Assembly: GCA_037625715.1 (NCBI GenBank)
Contig: JASJHQ010000010.1
Coordinates: 40,757 to 104,756 of the forward strand
From: JABAYQ01 sp018608925
GTDB lineage: Bacteria > Bacteroidota > Bacteroidia > Flavobacteriales > UBA7312
DNA: 64,000 nucleotides
Direction of reading: 5' to 3'
Shown here: piece by piece, positions 43,016-52,125 of the stretch
How positions within the stretch are numbered: position 1 is the first letter of the stretch
Layout: each line of letters starts with the position of its first letter
The notes under the pieces: model-generated
Databases searched by the model: none
What the model was told of the DNA's origin: nothing
Seen by the model: the letters and a program-made list of their open reading frames with translations, nothing else
Translations under genes and position numbers: made by a program

Positions 43016-44536
43016 ATGGAGGTACATAAACTAAATTTAGATTCTTTAGGTCGGTTTAGTCCATTGCTGTCTGATTACTTAAATCAAGATCAAAAAATAC
43101 AGCCGTTTTACAATAGGTTTCCTGATTTAGATAATTTTTCTAGTCAAATTTTAGAAAAATCAAATCAAAAAATTGACAGAAATACTCTAGTAAAATCTTT
43201 GTTGATTCAAAATGAGGGTTTGAAGTTGTCAAAACTTAGCAGTTCAAATATTGAGGCTTTAGAAGCTGACACTACTTTTACCGTAACAACTGGTCACCAG
43301 CTTTGCTTGTTTACTGGCCCCTTATATTTTATTTATAAAATAATTTCTTGTATAAATCTTGCTCAAAAATTAAATAATCAATTTGAGGATAAGCACTTTG
43401 TTCCAGTTTTTTGGATGGCTTCCGAAGATCATGATTTTGAAGAGATTAATCATGTTCATTTATTTGGTAAAAAAGTAAGTTGGAATAATGATAAAAAGGG
43501 TCCGGTTGGCCGAATGCAATTACAAGACTTTGATGAAGTTTTAGACGATTTAAATTCTATTTTAGGAGAGGGTGAGAATGCTGCTTATTTGTCAAGCTTA
43601 TTTAAAGAAGCGTATTCGAAGAAAAACCTTGCTCAAGCTAGTCGTTATTTGGTAAATGAATTGTTTGGTAAATACGGCTTAGTGATAATCGATGGCGATG
43701 ACGCTTTATTGAAAAGCAAGTTAGAGTCTATTGTAAAAAATGATGTTGAAAAGAGTAAATACTTCAAGCAATTGTCAAGTACTACCAACGCTCTTGGGTT
43801 GCATTATAAAAAACAAGCTCATGTTAGAGAAATAAACTTCTTTAAACTATCTGACGGTTCTAGAAAAAGAATAGAGTCTAATCAAGATCTTGATTTACCA
43901 TTAGATTCTTACAGTCCGAATGTTTTAATGAGACCATTGTTTCAAGAGTTAGTTCTTCCTAATGTTGCATATGTTGGTGGAGGGGCTGAAATAGCTTATT
44001 GGATGCAGTTAAAAGATGTTTTCGACTCTGAAAATATAGTTTTCCCAATGCTTGTTTTAAGGAATTCGGCTTTAGTGTTAGATAGTAGCAAATCCAAAAA
44101 GATAAATAAGCTAAATTTAAAGTTAGAGGATTTATTCCTAACGGAAAGTCAGTTACATAAGTCTTATGTGTTAAGAAACACTAACTTCTCTGATGACTTT
44201 AGCACTCAAAACAATGCAATTGAAGAGTTGTATTCTGCTTTAGCTGATAAGTTTGAAGATTCTGCAATCAAGTCTAGTATTGATGCTGAAAAAAACAAGA
44301 ATCTTAAATCATTTGATTCTTTAGCTAAAAAGCTTCTAAAGTATGAGAAGAATAAGCATGCCATAAGCCTAAATCAGATTTCAAATCTTAAAAAAGCTCT
44401 CTTTCCTCAAGATTCTTTGCAGGAAAGGTTTGATAGCTTTATTCCATATTATTTAAAGTACGGAGAAGATTTTATAAAAATATTAAAAGAAGAGTTTGAT
44501 CCACTAGATACAAATTTTGTTATTTTAGCCCATTAA
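43016..44536 (+). CDS. bshC: Bacillithiol synthase BshC (cysteine-adding enzyme)
   Basis: Adds cysteine to glucosaminyl-malate in the last step of bacillithiol synthesis. The 506-residue protein has the BshC signatures TVTTGHQLCLFTGPLYFIYKI near residues 92-112, VPVFWMASEDHDFEEINH and PNVAYVGGGAEIAYWMQL. A coiled-coil segment is predicted near 430-470. It follows rimO by 2 bases. With bshB1 at 20275 it indicates that the cell makes bacillithiol as its low-molecular-weight thiol. Confidence 0.94.
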   Translation: MEVHKLNLDSLGRFSPLLSDYLNQDQKIQPFYNRFPDLDNFSSQILEKSNQKIDRNTLVKSLLIQNEGLKLSKLSSSNIEALEADTTFTVTTGHQLCLFTGPLYFIYKIISCINLAQKLNNQFEDKHFVPVFWMASEDHDFEEINHVHLFGKKVSWNNDKKGPVGRMQLQDFDEVLDDLNSILGEGENAAYLSSLFKEAYSKKNLAQASRYLVNELFGKYGLVIIDGDDALLKSKLESIVKNDVEKSKYFKQLSSTTNALGLHYKKQAHVREINFFKLSDGSRKRIESNQDLDLPLDSYSPNVLMRPLFQELVLPNVAYVGGGAEIAYWMQLKDVFDSENIVFPMLVLRNSALVLDSSKSKKINKLNLKLEDLFLTESQLHKSYVLRNTNFSDDFSTQNNAIEELYSALADKFEDSAIKSSIDAEKNKNLKSFDSLAKKLLKYEKNKHAISLNQISNLKKALFPQDSLQERFDSFIPYYLKYGEDFIKILKEEFDPLDTNFVILAH

Positions 44537-44546
44537 ATAGAAGATA

Positions 44547-46082
44547 ATGACCAACGAAAAAATATTAATTTTAGATTTCGGTTCTCAGTACACTCAGCTT
44601 ATTGCTCGTAGAGTTAGGGAGCAAAACATATATTGTGAAATTCATCCTTATAATAAAATTCCACAAGATTTATCTAATTTAAAAGGAGTGATTTTGTCTG
44701 GAAGTCCTTATTCGGTAAGAGACAATGATGCTCCAATTCCTAACTTAGATTCCTTTCTTGGTAAGCTTCCAATTTTAGCAGTTTGTTATGGTGCTCAATA
44801 TTTAGCGCAGGCTAATGGAGGAGAGGTTTTGCCTTCTGAAATTAGAGAATATGGAAGAGCTAATCTCTCTTTTGTAGAGAGTGCAAATACGCTTTTAAAA
44901 GGTGTTAATGCAGGTTCTCAGGTCTGGATGAGTCACGGAGACACCATTTCAAAACTACCTGATTCGTTTGAAATAATAACTTCAACCGAAGATGTTAAAG
45001 TGGCTGGTTATCAGTCTGTTAGTAAAAATATTTTCGCATTACAATTTCATCCTGAAGTGTATCATTCTTTAGATGGAAAGCTAATTTTAGAAAACTTTTT
45101 AGTAGGTATTTGTAAGTGCTCACAAGACTGGACGCCAGACTCTTTTGTTCAAAAAACAATTGATGAATTAAAAGCAAAAATTGGAAATGATAAAGTTGTT
45201 TTAGGACTGTCAGGCGGAGTAGATTCTACAGTAGCTGGAGTTCTTTTAAATAAGGCAATAGGGGATAATTTATACTGCATTTTTGTTGATAATGGATTGC
45301 TGAGAAAAAATGAATTTGAAGAAGTCTTAGATCAATATAAGGGTATGGGTCTAAACGTTAAAGGAGTTAATTCTAAGCATCGTTTTTATGATGCATTAAA
45401 AGGAATAAGCGATCCGGAGGCTAAAAGAAAAGCTATTGGAAGTATTTTTATAGATGTATTTGATGATGAAGCTAATAGTATTTCAGATGTTTCTTGGCTA
45501 GCCCAAGGAACAATTTATCCTGATGTTATCGAATCTGTCTCTGCAACTGGCGGACCTTCTGCTACTATTAAGTCCCACCATAATGTAGGTGGTCTTCCTG
45601 ATTATATGAAGCTTAAGATAGTAGAGCCATTAAGGTCGCTTTTTAAGGATGAAGTAAGAAGGATTGGTAAGTCTTTAGGAATTGATCCTAGTTTGTTAGG
45701 AAGACATCCATTTCCTGGCCCTGGTTTAGCAATTAGAATATTAGGTGATATAACCGAAGAAAAAGTTAAGGTTTTACAAGATGTTGATCATATTTTCATT
45801 TCTTCTTTAAGATCTAGTAATTTGTACGATTCTGTTTGGCAAGCTGGAGCTATATATTTGCCTGTTCAATCTGTTGGGGTTATGGGGGATGAGAGAACGT
45901 ATGAAAATGCTGTCGCCTTAAGAGCGGTTGAGTCAACCGATGGAATGACTGCTGATTGGGTTCATTTACCTTATGACTTCTTGGCTAAGGTTTCTAATGA
46001 AATAATTAATAAAGTAAAAGGAGTTAATAGAGTGGTGTATGATATTAGTTCTAAGCCTCCTGCTACAATCGAATGGGAATAA
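44547..46082 (+). CDS. guaA: GMP synthase (glutamine-hydrolysing)
   Basis: Converts XMP to GMP with ATP and glutamine-derived ammonia. The 511-residue protein has a class I glutamine amidotransferase domain (about residues 1-190, nucleophile cysteine in LAVCYGAQYLA, LQFHPEV histidine), a PP-loop ATP pyrophosphatase domain (LSGGVDST near 222) and the C-terminal dimerisation domain (RHPFPGPGLAIR). It lies 10 bases after bshC. Confidence 0.97.
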   Translation: MTNEKILILDFGSQYTQLIARRVREQNIYCEIHPYNKIPQDLSNLKGVILSGSPYSVRDNDAPIPNLDSFLGKLPILAVCYGAQYLAQANGGEVLPSEIREYGRANLSFVESANTLLKGVNAGSQVWMSHGDTISKLPDSFEIITSTEDVKVAGYQSVSKNIFALQFHPEVYHSLDGKLILENFLVGICKCSQDWTPDSFVQKTIDELKAKIGNDKVVLGLSGGVDSTVAGVLLNKAIGDNLYCIFVDNGLLRKNEFEEVLDQYKGMGLNVKGVNSKHRFYDALKGISDPEAKRKAIGSIFIDVFDDEANSISDVSWLAQGTIYPDVIESVSATGGPSATIKSHHNVGGLPDYMKLKIVEPLRSLFKDEVRRIGKSLGIDPSLLGRHPFPGPGLAIRILGDITEEKVKVLQDVDHIFISSLRSSNLYDSVWQAGAIYLPVQSVGVMGDERTYENAVALRAVESTDGMTADWVHLPYDFLAKVSNEIINKVKGVNRVVYDISSKPPATIEWE

Positions 46083-46112
46083 TAAAAAGAATTATATATT
46101 AGTTCTATAGTT

Positions 46113-47522
46113 ATGTATATATACAGATTTGTTTTATTTATCTTTTTATTTGTCTCTTTTGCTTGTTCAGCTCAAGTAAAAGATACTATTATTGATGGTA
46201 GACCATTTGTTATACATACAGTAGAATTTAGAGAAACTCTTTACGGCATTTCTAGAACATATAATGCCGAATTAAATGACATTGTTGTAAATAATCCCTC
46301 TGTTATTAACGGATTGCAAATGGGGTATAGGTTGCTGATTCCTGTGAAGAAATCATTTATTAAAAACTTTACTAAAAAGATAAAAGACAAATTTAGTGCT
46401 AAGGACACGAACTATCAGAAAGAAGAGAATCAAGAAGTTATCTTGGTAAAAGATAGTGTTGTTGTTACTGAATTTGATTCTCTAATAATGATTAGCCCTG
46501 ACTCTACGATAGAAATCTCATTACTTCTTCCTTTTTATTTAGATCTAAACGATTCTCTAAAGCTTGATTCTGAGACATCTATTTATTCCAAATCTAAGAT
46601 TGCTTTGGATTATTATTTCGGAGCCTTATTGGCTATGGATACCCTTAAAAAGTTGGGTTTAAATATTAACTTTAATGTTTATGATATTCCTAACGATTCT
46701 GTTTTTGAGGAATTACTATTGAGTTACACTTTTGATGAAAGCAACTTAATAATCGGACCTCTTTATATTAGCCAGTTTAATCTTTTAGCTGAGTTTTATA
46801 AAAATGATAGCACCAAGAGATTGGTATCTCCTCTTTCTTATAAGAATATTGATAAGATATATACCAATACATTTCAGATTTTTCCTAGTTCAGATGTTCA
46901 GATTATTAAGCAGGTAGATTATTTTAACAGCACCTATGTTTCTTCAAACTTATTGGTTTTAGGTTTAGAGTCTGAGAAAGAAAATGTTGATTTTGCAATC
47001 AATGAAATCAAATTAAAAAGATTGCAAAAAAACACACTGCCTAAGCCTAAGGTTTTAATGTTTGAGTCAGATCAAATGCCAGACAAAAAAGCAATCGAAC
47101 CTTTTTTAACGGAAGATAATATTATTGTTGTACCGTCTAATAATAGGTCATTTGTTAGTAGGATTTTACCTATTTTGTCTAGTATGCAAGATACTTCTTT
47201 TACTGTTTATGGCCTTTCTACATGGGGAATGTTTGAAAATATTGACATTGAAAATCTAAATTATTTGAATACAGTTTTACCTGATTTAGATACGCAGTCA
47301 GACAACGAATTGCATGATTATTTAATAGATATTTATTTTAGTAATTACTATTCTTATCCTTCTAAATATTCCTTAAAAGGATACAAGCAACTCTTATTTT
47401 TCTGTTCTGATAAGTTCAGTCATCTTTACAATTTTTCAAAAATTAAAAATCAAAATAATTTAATAAACTCAAGACTTAGCTTGACTCAGTATCAAAATTA
47501 TCAAAAAATTATTCTCGATTAG
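46113..47522 (+). CDS. LysM domain protein with periplasmic-binding-like domain
   Basis: A 469-residue exported protein. The hydrophobic N-terminus (residues 1-20) is a signal peptide, and a lipoprotein cysteine at 18 is possible but the lipobox is poor. One LysM domain follows (about 31-73, VEFRETLYGISRTYNAELNDI). After a linker rich in charged residues comes a region from about 125 that looks like an ABC-type substrate-binding fold (LLLPFYL, SKSKIALDYYFGALLAMDTLKKLG, LIIGPLYISQF). Such LysM plus receptor-ligand-binding proteins are often encoded near guaA in Bacteroidota. It probably binds peptidoglycan; the ligand of the second domain is unknown. Confidence 0.85.
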   Translation: MYIYRFVLFIFLFVSFACSAQVKDTIIDGRPFVIHTVEFRETLYGISRTYNAELNDIVVNNPSVINGLQMGYRLLIPVKKSFIKNFTKKIKDKFSAKDTNYQKEENQEVILVKDSVVVTEFDSLIMISPDSTIEISLLLPFYLDLNDSLKLDSETSIYSKSKIALDYYFGALLAMDTLKKLGLNINFNVYDIPNDSVFEELLLSYTFDESNLIIGPLYISQFNLLAEFYKNDSTKRLVSPLSYKNIDKIYTNTFQIFPSSDVQIIKQVDYFNSTYVSSNLLVLGLESEKENVDFAINEIKLKRLQKNTLPKPKVLMFESDQMPDKKAIEPFLTEDNIIVVPSNNRSFVSRILPILSSMQDTSFTVYGLSTWGMFENIDIENLNYLNTVLPDLDTQSDNELHDYLIDIYFSNYYSYPSKYSLKGYKQLLFFCSDKFSHLYNFSKIKNQNNLINSRLSLTQYQNYQKIILD

Positions 47523-47562
47523 AGCGTAATTTTCGTAACTTTAAAGTATAAAATCTAAACCT

Positions 47563-49353
47563 TTGCAATATTTTCAACTAAAATATTATTTATTATTTAC
47601 TTGCATTTTTCTGTATGCATTAAATACTAATGCTCAGCAATGTGTGAACGGACAATCTTTTACAATTTCTCCAGCTGGTCCTTATGAACCTGGTGATGTT
47701 GTAGAAGTTACTTATAATATGAATTTTTTCCAGCAGATAAATGAGAATTGGCTTATTGGATTTCAGGTTAATTTAGGAGATGGTTGGGAAGGTTTAACCC
47801 CTTTAATTTATCCTATTAATAGTGGACAGGCTGGTAATTGGATATGGGATGTACAGAATACGTTTCCTAGTGGTTTGAATTTTGGGCCAGGATGGAGGTT
47901 TGTTACTAATGTTGGTAATCCTAATTATGGGATAAACTCTGATGGGCCGTTTTCTTTGAGTTTCGAAATTACTGTTTCCGAAACTTGCAATCCGGACGAT
48001 CTTTCTATATCGATAGAGTCTATCGGAGATTGTCTTACAGGAGGTTGGAATGCTGGTAACTGTTGTGATGACCCTGCCTTTGCTATTTATAATGGGTTGG
48101 TGAGTGTCAATAACAATATTCCTTCTGCAGGTTCTAGTAATAGCATCATAATTTGTCCTTCTTCTGACCCTATAAATTTATTTGATGAGCTAGGAGGTGT
48201 CCCTGAAATAAATGGTACTTGGAGTCCTACATTGTCCAATGGTTACCTTGGCACTTTTAATCCAACGATAAATTCTAGTAACGATTATACTTATACATTA
48301 ACTAATGAATGTGGAATGTCTAGCGCTACAATAAATGTAAATTTTGTAGAGCCTGTGGTTATAAATACTACAAATATTGAAATTTGCTCGGATGAGCTTT
48401 CAATTAATTTATATGGAGAAATAGGTGTAAACAATACTAGCGGAGAGTGGAGTGGAGTAGGTTCTCTTTATAATAGTCCTGCTCCTGATTATTTTGGAAT
48501 TTTCAATCCTCAAGAACAATTAGAAGGAATTTATAATTACACTATACTTGACGCCAGCGGATGTGAAATAGTTTATCCTATAGATGTTGATATTATTAAT
48601 TCGCAAGTTAATTCTGGAAATGATGCGTTAGTGGAGTTATGTCAAGATGATCAAAATATTTCTTTATTTAATCAAATAACAGGTAGCCCTGATCAAAACG
48701 GTATTTGGTCCCCAAGTTTATCTAATGGATATCAGGGTATATTCAACCCATCTAATAATTTAGAAGGTACATATACTTACTCTGTTTCTGATCAGTGTGG
48801 TACAGAAACTACTGATGTTCAAGTTGTTTTTTATAATCTAATCACCCCTAATACAGTCACATTAGAAATTTGCTCGGATGGAATCTCAATTGATTTATAT
48901 GGAGCAATAGGTTTAAACAATACTAGCGGTGATTGGAGTGGAGTTGGTCCTCTTTACAATAGTCCTGCACCTGATTATTTTGGAATTTTCAATCCTCAAG
49001 AACAATTAGAAGGGTTGTATTATTATACCATAAATGACGTAAATGGCTGTGAGCTAAGTTATCCTATTGACGTTAGTATTATTGAATCTCAAGTAAATGC
49101 TGGTTTAGATGGATCTCTTGAAATTTGTCACGACGATGATTCTATTAATCTGTTTGATTATCTCAACGGAAGCCCTGATCAGAACGGTACTTGGGATCCT
49201 TTGTTGACTGGAGGTTATTTAGGAGAATTTGATCCTGAGAATAACTTTGTTGCTGATTACACGTATATTGTAGAAGACGAATGTGGTTCCGATAGTTCAG
49301 AGGTTTTAATAAATGTAATAACCGTTAATCCTCCTCCTATTTTATCAGACTAA
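47563..49353 (+). CDS. Repeat-rich secreted surface protein without sorting domain
   Basis: A 596-residue protein starting at TTG; no ATG or GTG lies upstream in frame, and the signal peptide (about residues 1-24, ending NTNAQ) requires this start. After an N-terminal domain of about 160 residues come five Ig-like modules in the order A-B-A-B-A, each about 80 residues. Module A has the pattern GTWSPxLxxGYLGxFxP, and module B has SGEWSGVGxLYNSPAPDYFG. The two B copies are almost identical. It ends right after the last module and shows no T9SS sorting domain. A surface adhesin or filament component is possible; the function is unknown. Confidence 0.8.
   Translation: MQYFQLKYYLLFTCIFLYALNTNAQQCVNGQSFTISPAGPYEPGDVVEVTYNMNFFQQINENWLIGFQVNLGDGWEGLTPLIYPINSGQAGNWIWDVQNTFPSGLNFGPGWRFVTNVGNPNYGINSDGPFSLSFEITVSETCNPDDLSISIESIGDCLTGGWNAGNCCDDPAFAIYNGLVSVNNNIPSAGSSNSIIICPSSDPINLFDELGGVPEINGTWSPTLSNGYLGTFNPTINSSNDYTYTLTNECGMSSATINVNFVEPVVINTTNIEICSDELSINLYGEIGVNNTSGEWSGVGSLYNSPAPDYFGIFNPQEQLEGIYNYTILDASGCEIVYPIDVDIINSQVNSGNDALVELCQDDQNISLFNQITGSPDQNGIWSPSLSNGYQGIFNPSNNLEGTYTYSVSDQCGTETTDVQVVFYNLITPNTVTLEICSDGISIDLYGAIGLNNTSGDWSGVGPLYNSPAPDYFGIFNPQEQLEGLYYYTINDVNGCELSYPIDVSIIESQVNAGLDGSLEICHDDDSINLFDYLNGSPDQNGTWDPLLTGGYLGEFDPENNFVADYTYIVEDECGSDSSEVLINVITVNPPPILSD
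48379..48612 (+). repeat. Module B copy 1 of an internal tandem duplication
   Basis: A 234-bp coding unit, repeated at 48865-49098 at an offset of exactly 486 bases (162 codons, one A-B pair). It includes a 44-base stretch (48484-48527) identical to the second copy. Confidence 0.93.
48865..49098 (+). repeat. Module B copy 2 of an internal tandem duplication
   Basis: Second copy of the unit at 48379-48612. The identical run lies at 48970-49013. The flanking A modules are more divergent than the B modules. Confidence 0.93.
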
Positions 49354-49373
49354 ATTCATCAATTATATTTAAT

Positions 49374-49381
49374 TAAATTTG
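49374..49381 (+). promoter_or_regulatory. Candidate -7 box (TAAATTTG) for the second surface-protein gene
   Basis: TAAATTTG matches TAnnTTTG, 30 bases before the ATG at 49412 and 20 bases after the stop of the preceding gene. No TTG at the right distance. Confidence 0.45.
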
Positions 49382-49411
49382 TACTTCCTTAACTTAATAA
49401 TAACAAGTGTT

Positions 49412-50434
49412 ATGAAACATTTAATAGTTTTTTCCTTTTTCTTTTTTAGTATATCAGCATTTGCTCAAGTTGATGTTGTGTGTTTTGGCTCTACAGCCGA
49501 AAACTATTCAATAAACCCTAATCCAGGTTCTACATATTCGTGGCAAGTTAACGGAGGTGGAGTAATTATTGGCTTGTCTACAGGAACTTCTATTGTTGTT
49601 GACTGGTCATCCGCTTCTATTGGTCTAATCAATAACGCTGTTATTTTAACAGAAACGGTTTCTTCTAACTGTTCTGCTGATGTTGGTATAGATGTAGATA
49701 TTGTTGATAATCCAAATCAAAACCTTTTAGTTGATAATACAGAAATCTGTATTGGAGATCAAATTGTTTTAACTGCAACTAATTACCCTAGTACAACTTA
49801 TGACTGGACTCCAAACGTTTTAAGCACTTTTAGTGGAAATTATACTCCTACATCAACTGCAGACAACACTTTTAGTGTTACCGCTACTAATGCTGATGGT
49901 TGTATTTCTACTTCTTCGGTTTCCATTACTGTAAACGATTTACCAACTATTGTTGCTTCTATTGATTTGTCAGAAATTTGTTTAGGTGAAAGTGTAAATA
50001 TTTCTGCCACTGCCGGATTAGCTTCTTATGTATGGAATCCATCTGTGATAGTTGGTTCTAGTGGAACTTATACTCCTTCTATAGGAGAAACAAGTTTTAA
50101 TGTTGTAGGAACGGATGCTAACGGATGTATAGCATCAGATAATGTCTCTTTAGTTATAAATGACATTCCAAATTTAGATTTATTAGTTAATGGTGCTAAT
50201 ACTACAACTATTTGTCTTGGAGAAACCATTGATCTTCAGGCTACCCCAGGCTTAACCTTATACAATTGGATACCTAACGTTGTAACTAACGAAGGAGGTT
50301 TATATACTCCTACTTCTTTAACAGAAACAGATTATGCTGTTACTGCTACAGATGCTAACGGTTGTCAGAATACTGATGATGTAAACATCACGATTAATAA
50401 TATCCCCAATCCAGGTCCTATTATTTTTAACTAA
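49412..50434 (+). CDS. Secreted protein with three Ig-like repeats, no sorting domain
   Basis: A 340-residue protein with a signal peptide (residues 1-19, ending AFAQ), an N-terminal domain of about 90 residues, and three Ig-like repeats of about 80 residues. Each repeat begins ICxGExxxLxA and ends DANGCxxxDxVxxxINxIPN. It stops directly after the third repeat and lacks a T9SS sorting domain. Its N-terminal domain resembles that of the next protein (W-F/V-x-GxGxxIxGxST and TExVxxxCS patterns). I use the ATG at 49412 because the signal peptide starts there; the upstream extension begins at a TTG inside the promoter. Function unknown. Confidence 0.82.
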   Translation: MKHLIVFSFFFFSISAFAQVDVVCFGSTAENYSINPNPGSTYSWQVNGGGVIIGLSTGTSIVVDWSSASIGLINNAVILTETVSSNCSADVGIDVDIVDNPNQNLLVDNTEICIGDQIVLTATNYPSTTYDWTPNVLSTFSGNYTPTSTADNTFSVTATNADGCISTSSVSITVNDLPTIVASIDLSEICLGESVNISATAGLASYVWNPSVIVGSSGTYTPSIGETSFNVVGTDANGCIASDNVSLVINDIPNLDLLVNGANTTTICLGETIDLQATPGLTLYNWIPNVVTNEGGLYTPTSLTETDYAVTATDANGCQNTDDVNITINNIPNPGPIIFN

Positions 50435-50442
50435 CAAAAACT

Positions 50443-51507
50443 ATGTTAAAGAATCTATTTATAGTATTCTTTTTGCAAATTAGTTTAAGTTGTTATTCTC
50501 AATCAGTTATTTTTTGTGAGTCTGATAGTTTAAAAGAGTTTAGCGTTATTCCAAGTGATAATTCTAACAATTTGCAATGGGAGTTTGTTTCTGGCAACGG
50601 AGCTCAAATTATACAAGGTCAGTCTACTGAACGTGTATTAATAGAGTTTTCATTACCAGGCAACTTCTCATTACAATTTACAGAAGAGGTCCCTAATGGC
50701 TGTTCCACATCGAGATTAATAGATATTATTGTTTTACCACTCCCATTAATGTCCTTTACTACAGATCAGATGTGTGTAAATCAGGAGTCTAGGTTTGTTA
50801 ACACTTCACAAAGTGATTCTGAAATAGTTTCTTGCATGTGGTCGCTTCCTAATTATCAATTTGAAACTGAAAATTTAGACTTTACATTTTTTAATACTGG
50901 TCAATACCCAGTTACATTAGAAATGACAGATATTAATGGTTGTTATAATTCCTTAACAAAAATGGTTAATATTGATAATCCGCCTATTGCAGATTTCTAT
51001 TTTACACCTACTAGCGTTTCAACATTAAATCCTGAGTTTTCGATTACAAACCTTTCAAATGATGGCGATTATTTTTGGGATTTTGGCGATGAGTCTAATT
51101 CCTTTGATTTCGAACCACTTCATTATTTTGATTCTGCAGGATGGCATTCGGTTACTCTTTTTGTACAAGATGAGAATGGATGTTTAGATTCTATTACCAA
51201 AGAAATATTGATGCAGGTTGATATGCTTATGTATTTGCCTAATGCTTTTACTCCTAATAGCAATACGTTTAACGATAGGTTTGGTCCTAAAGGATATCAG
51301 TTTGAAACTCTAACGTCCTTTCACATGCAAATACTTAATAAATGGGGAGGGATTGTTTTCGAATCTTTTGATGTTGATCATCTTTGGGATGGGAACACTA
51401 GAAAAGGTAATCCTGCAATGATAGATACTTATACATGGAGTATAAGGCTGACGGATCAGTTAGGTAAAAAATACCATGAATATGGAATTGTAGATTTATT
51501 AAGGTAA
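50443..51507 (+). CDS. T9SS type B cargo protein with PKD domains (gliding-motility-associated C-terminus)
   Basis: A 354-residue surface protein. It has a signal peptide (residues 1-19), an N-terminal domain like that of the previous protein, and two PKD-like domains (about 105-180 and 185-262, the latter with YFWDFGDES). The C-terminal domain is of the CHU_C/type B sorting family (LPNAFTPNSNTFNDRF ... LNKWGGIVFES ... DTYTWSIRL). The sorting domain directs export through T9SS and attachment to the cell surface. It follows the Ig-repeat gene by 8 bases. Its stop abuts that of the convergent LolA gene. Confidence 0.92.
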   Translation: MLKNLFIVFFLQISLSCYSQSVIFCESDSLKEFSVIPSDNSNNLQWEFVSGNGAQIIQGQSTERVLIEFSLPGNFSLQFTEEVPNGCSTSRLIDIIVLPLPLMSFTTDQMCVNQESRFVNTSQSDSEIVSCMWSLPNYQFETENLDFTFFNTGQYPVTLEMTDINGCYNSLTKMVNIDNPPIADFYFTPTSVSTLNPEFSITNLSNDGDYFWDFGDESNSFDFEPLHYFDSAGWHSVTLFVQDENGCLDSITKEILMQVDMLMYLPNAFTPNSNTFNDRFGPKGYQFETLTSFHMQILNKWGGIVFESFDVDHLWDGNTRKGNPAMIDTYTWSIRLTDQLGKKYHEYGIVDLLR

Positions 51508-52122
51508 CTACCTAAGGTCTATTACATCAACATTCGGATTTTCAGAAGTGTTGAACTGAAAAAAGTCATTATTAAATTCTTGGTTAGATATAAATTTAGA
51601 AATTAAATAACTGTACTGACTATTGTTCTTATCAAACATAGTTAAAGAATGTACTTCCATTTTTGTTTTATTAATAACCATTTCTAGTTTGGAAAACATA
51701 CCTTCTGTTTTAGGATATAATTCGATATAATATTTTTGAGCTTCTTCTTTGATAAACTTAAATTTATAGTCATTCTCGTAAATAGTAAATATTTTAGAAG
51801 GAATGAAATCTTCATCTTCATCGCTTTCTGTAATATTTACCTCTTCCTCATCCTTTAAATAGATCCAATTTGTTTCTCCGTCTGACATAATGGTTTGTGC
51901 TTCTAACTCTAGTCTGTAGGAATTGTCTTTAATATACAGGACACCTTCTTGCTTTTCGTTAACACCAGCTTCCACAGAAACGAAAGTATTGATGAAATGA
52001 GCTTCTATTGAAGTATACGAAGTAGTTTTTGCGCTTAATTGATCAAGAATAGATTTAGCTTTATCATCTTGAGAAAAAACTAAAAGAGGTAACAAACATA
52101 TAATGGCAATTATCTTTTTCAT
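51508..52122 (-). CDS. LolA-like outer-membrane lipoprotein carrier protein
   Basis: A 204-residue periplasmic protein with signal peptide (residues 1-17, ending VFSQ). The fold pattern is that of LolA: KSILDQLSAKTTSYTSIEAHF, KEGVLYIKDNSYRLEL-type strands and MSDGETNWIYLKDEEEVNI. LolA carries lipoproteins from the inner to the outer membrane. In Bacteroidota lolA-like genes often follow ftsK, as here (3 bases). An acidic stretch ESDEDEDFIPS is inserted near residue 97. Confidence 0.9.
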   Translation of the reverse strand: MKKIIAIICLLPLLVFSQDDKAKSILDQLSAKTTSYTSIEAHFINTFVSVEAGVNEKQEGVLYIKDNSYRLELEAQTIMSDGETNWIYLKDEEEVNITESDEDEDFIPSKIFTIYENDYKFKFIKEEAQKYYIELYPKTEGMFSKLEMVINKTKMEVHSLTMFDKNNSQYSYLISKFISNQEFNNDFFQFNTSENPNVDVIDLR

Positions 52123-52125
52123 TTC

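Noticed and set aside
43016..44536. BshC as a coiled-coil structural protein
   Set aside because: The coiled coil is only one part; the TTGHQLCLFTGP and FWMASEDHDF signatures identify the bacillithiol enzyme.
48379..49098. Possible CRISPR or mobile-element repeat
   Set aside because: The repeat is in frame within one coding sequence with a period of 486 bases and corresponds to protein modules.
47563..50434. A single large surface-protein gene broken by a frameshift
   Set aside because: The second frame has its own signal peptide and candidate promoter, and the modules on either side of the gap belong to different repeat types.
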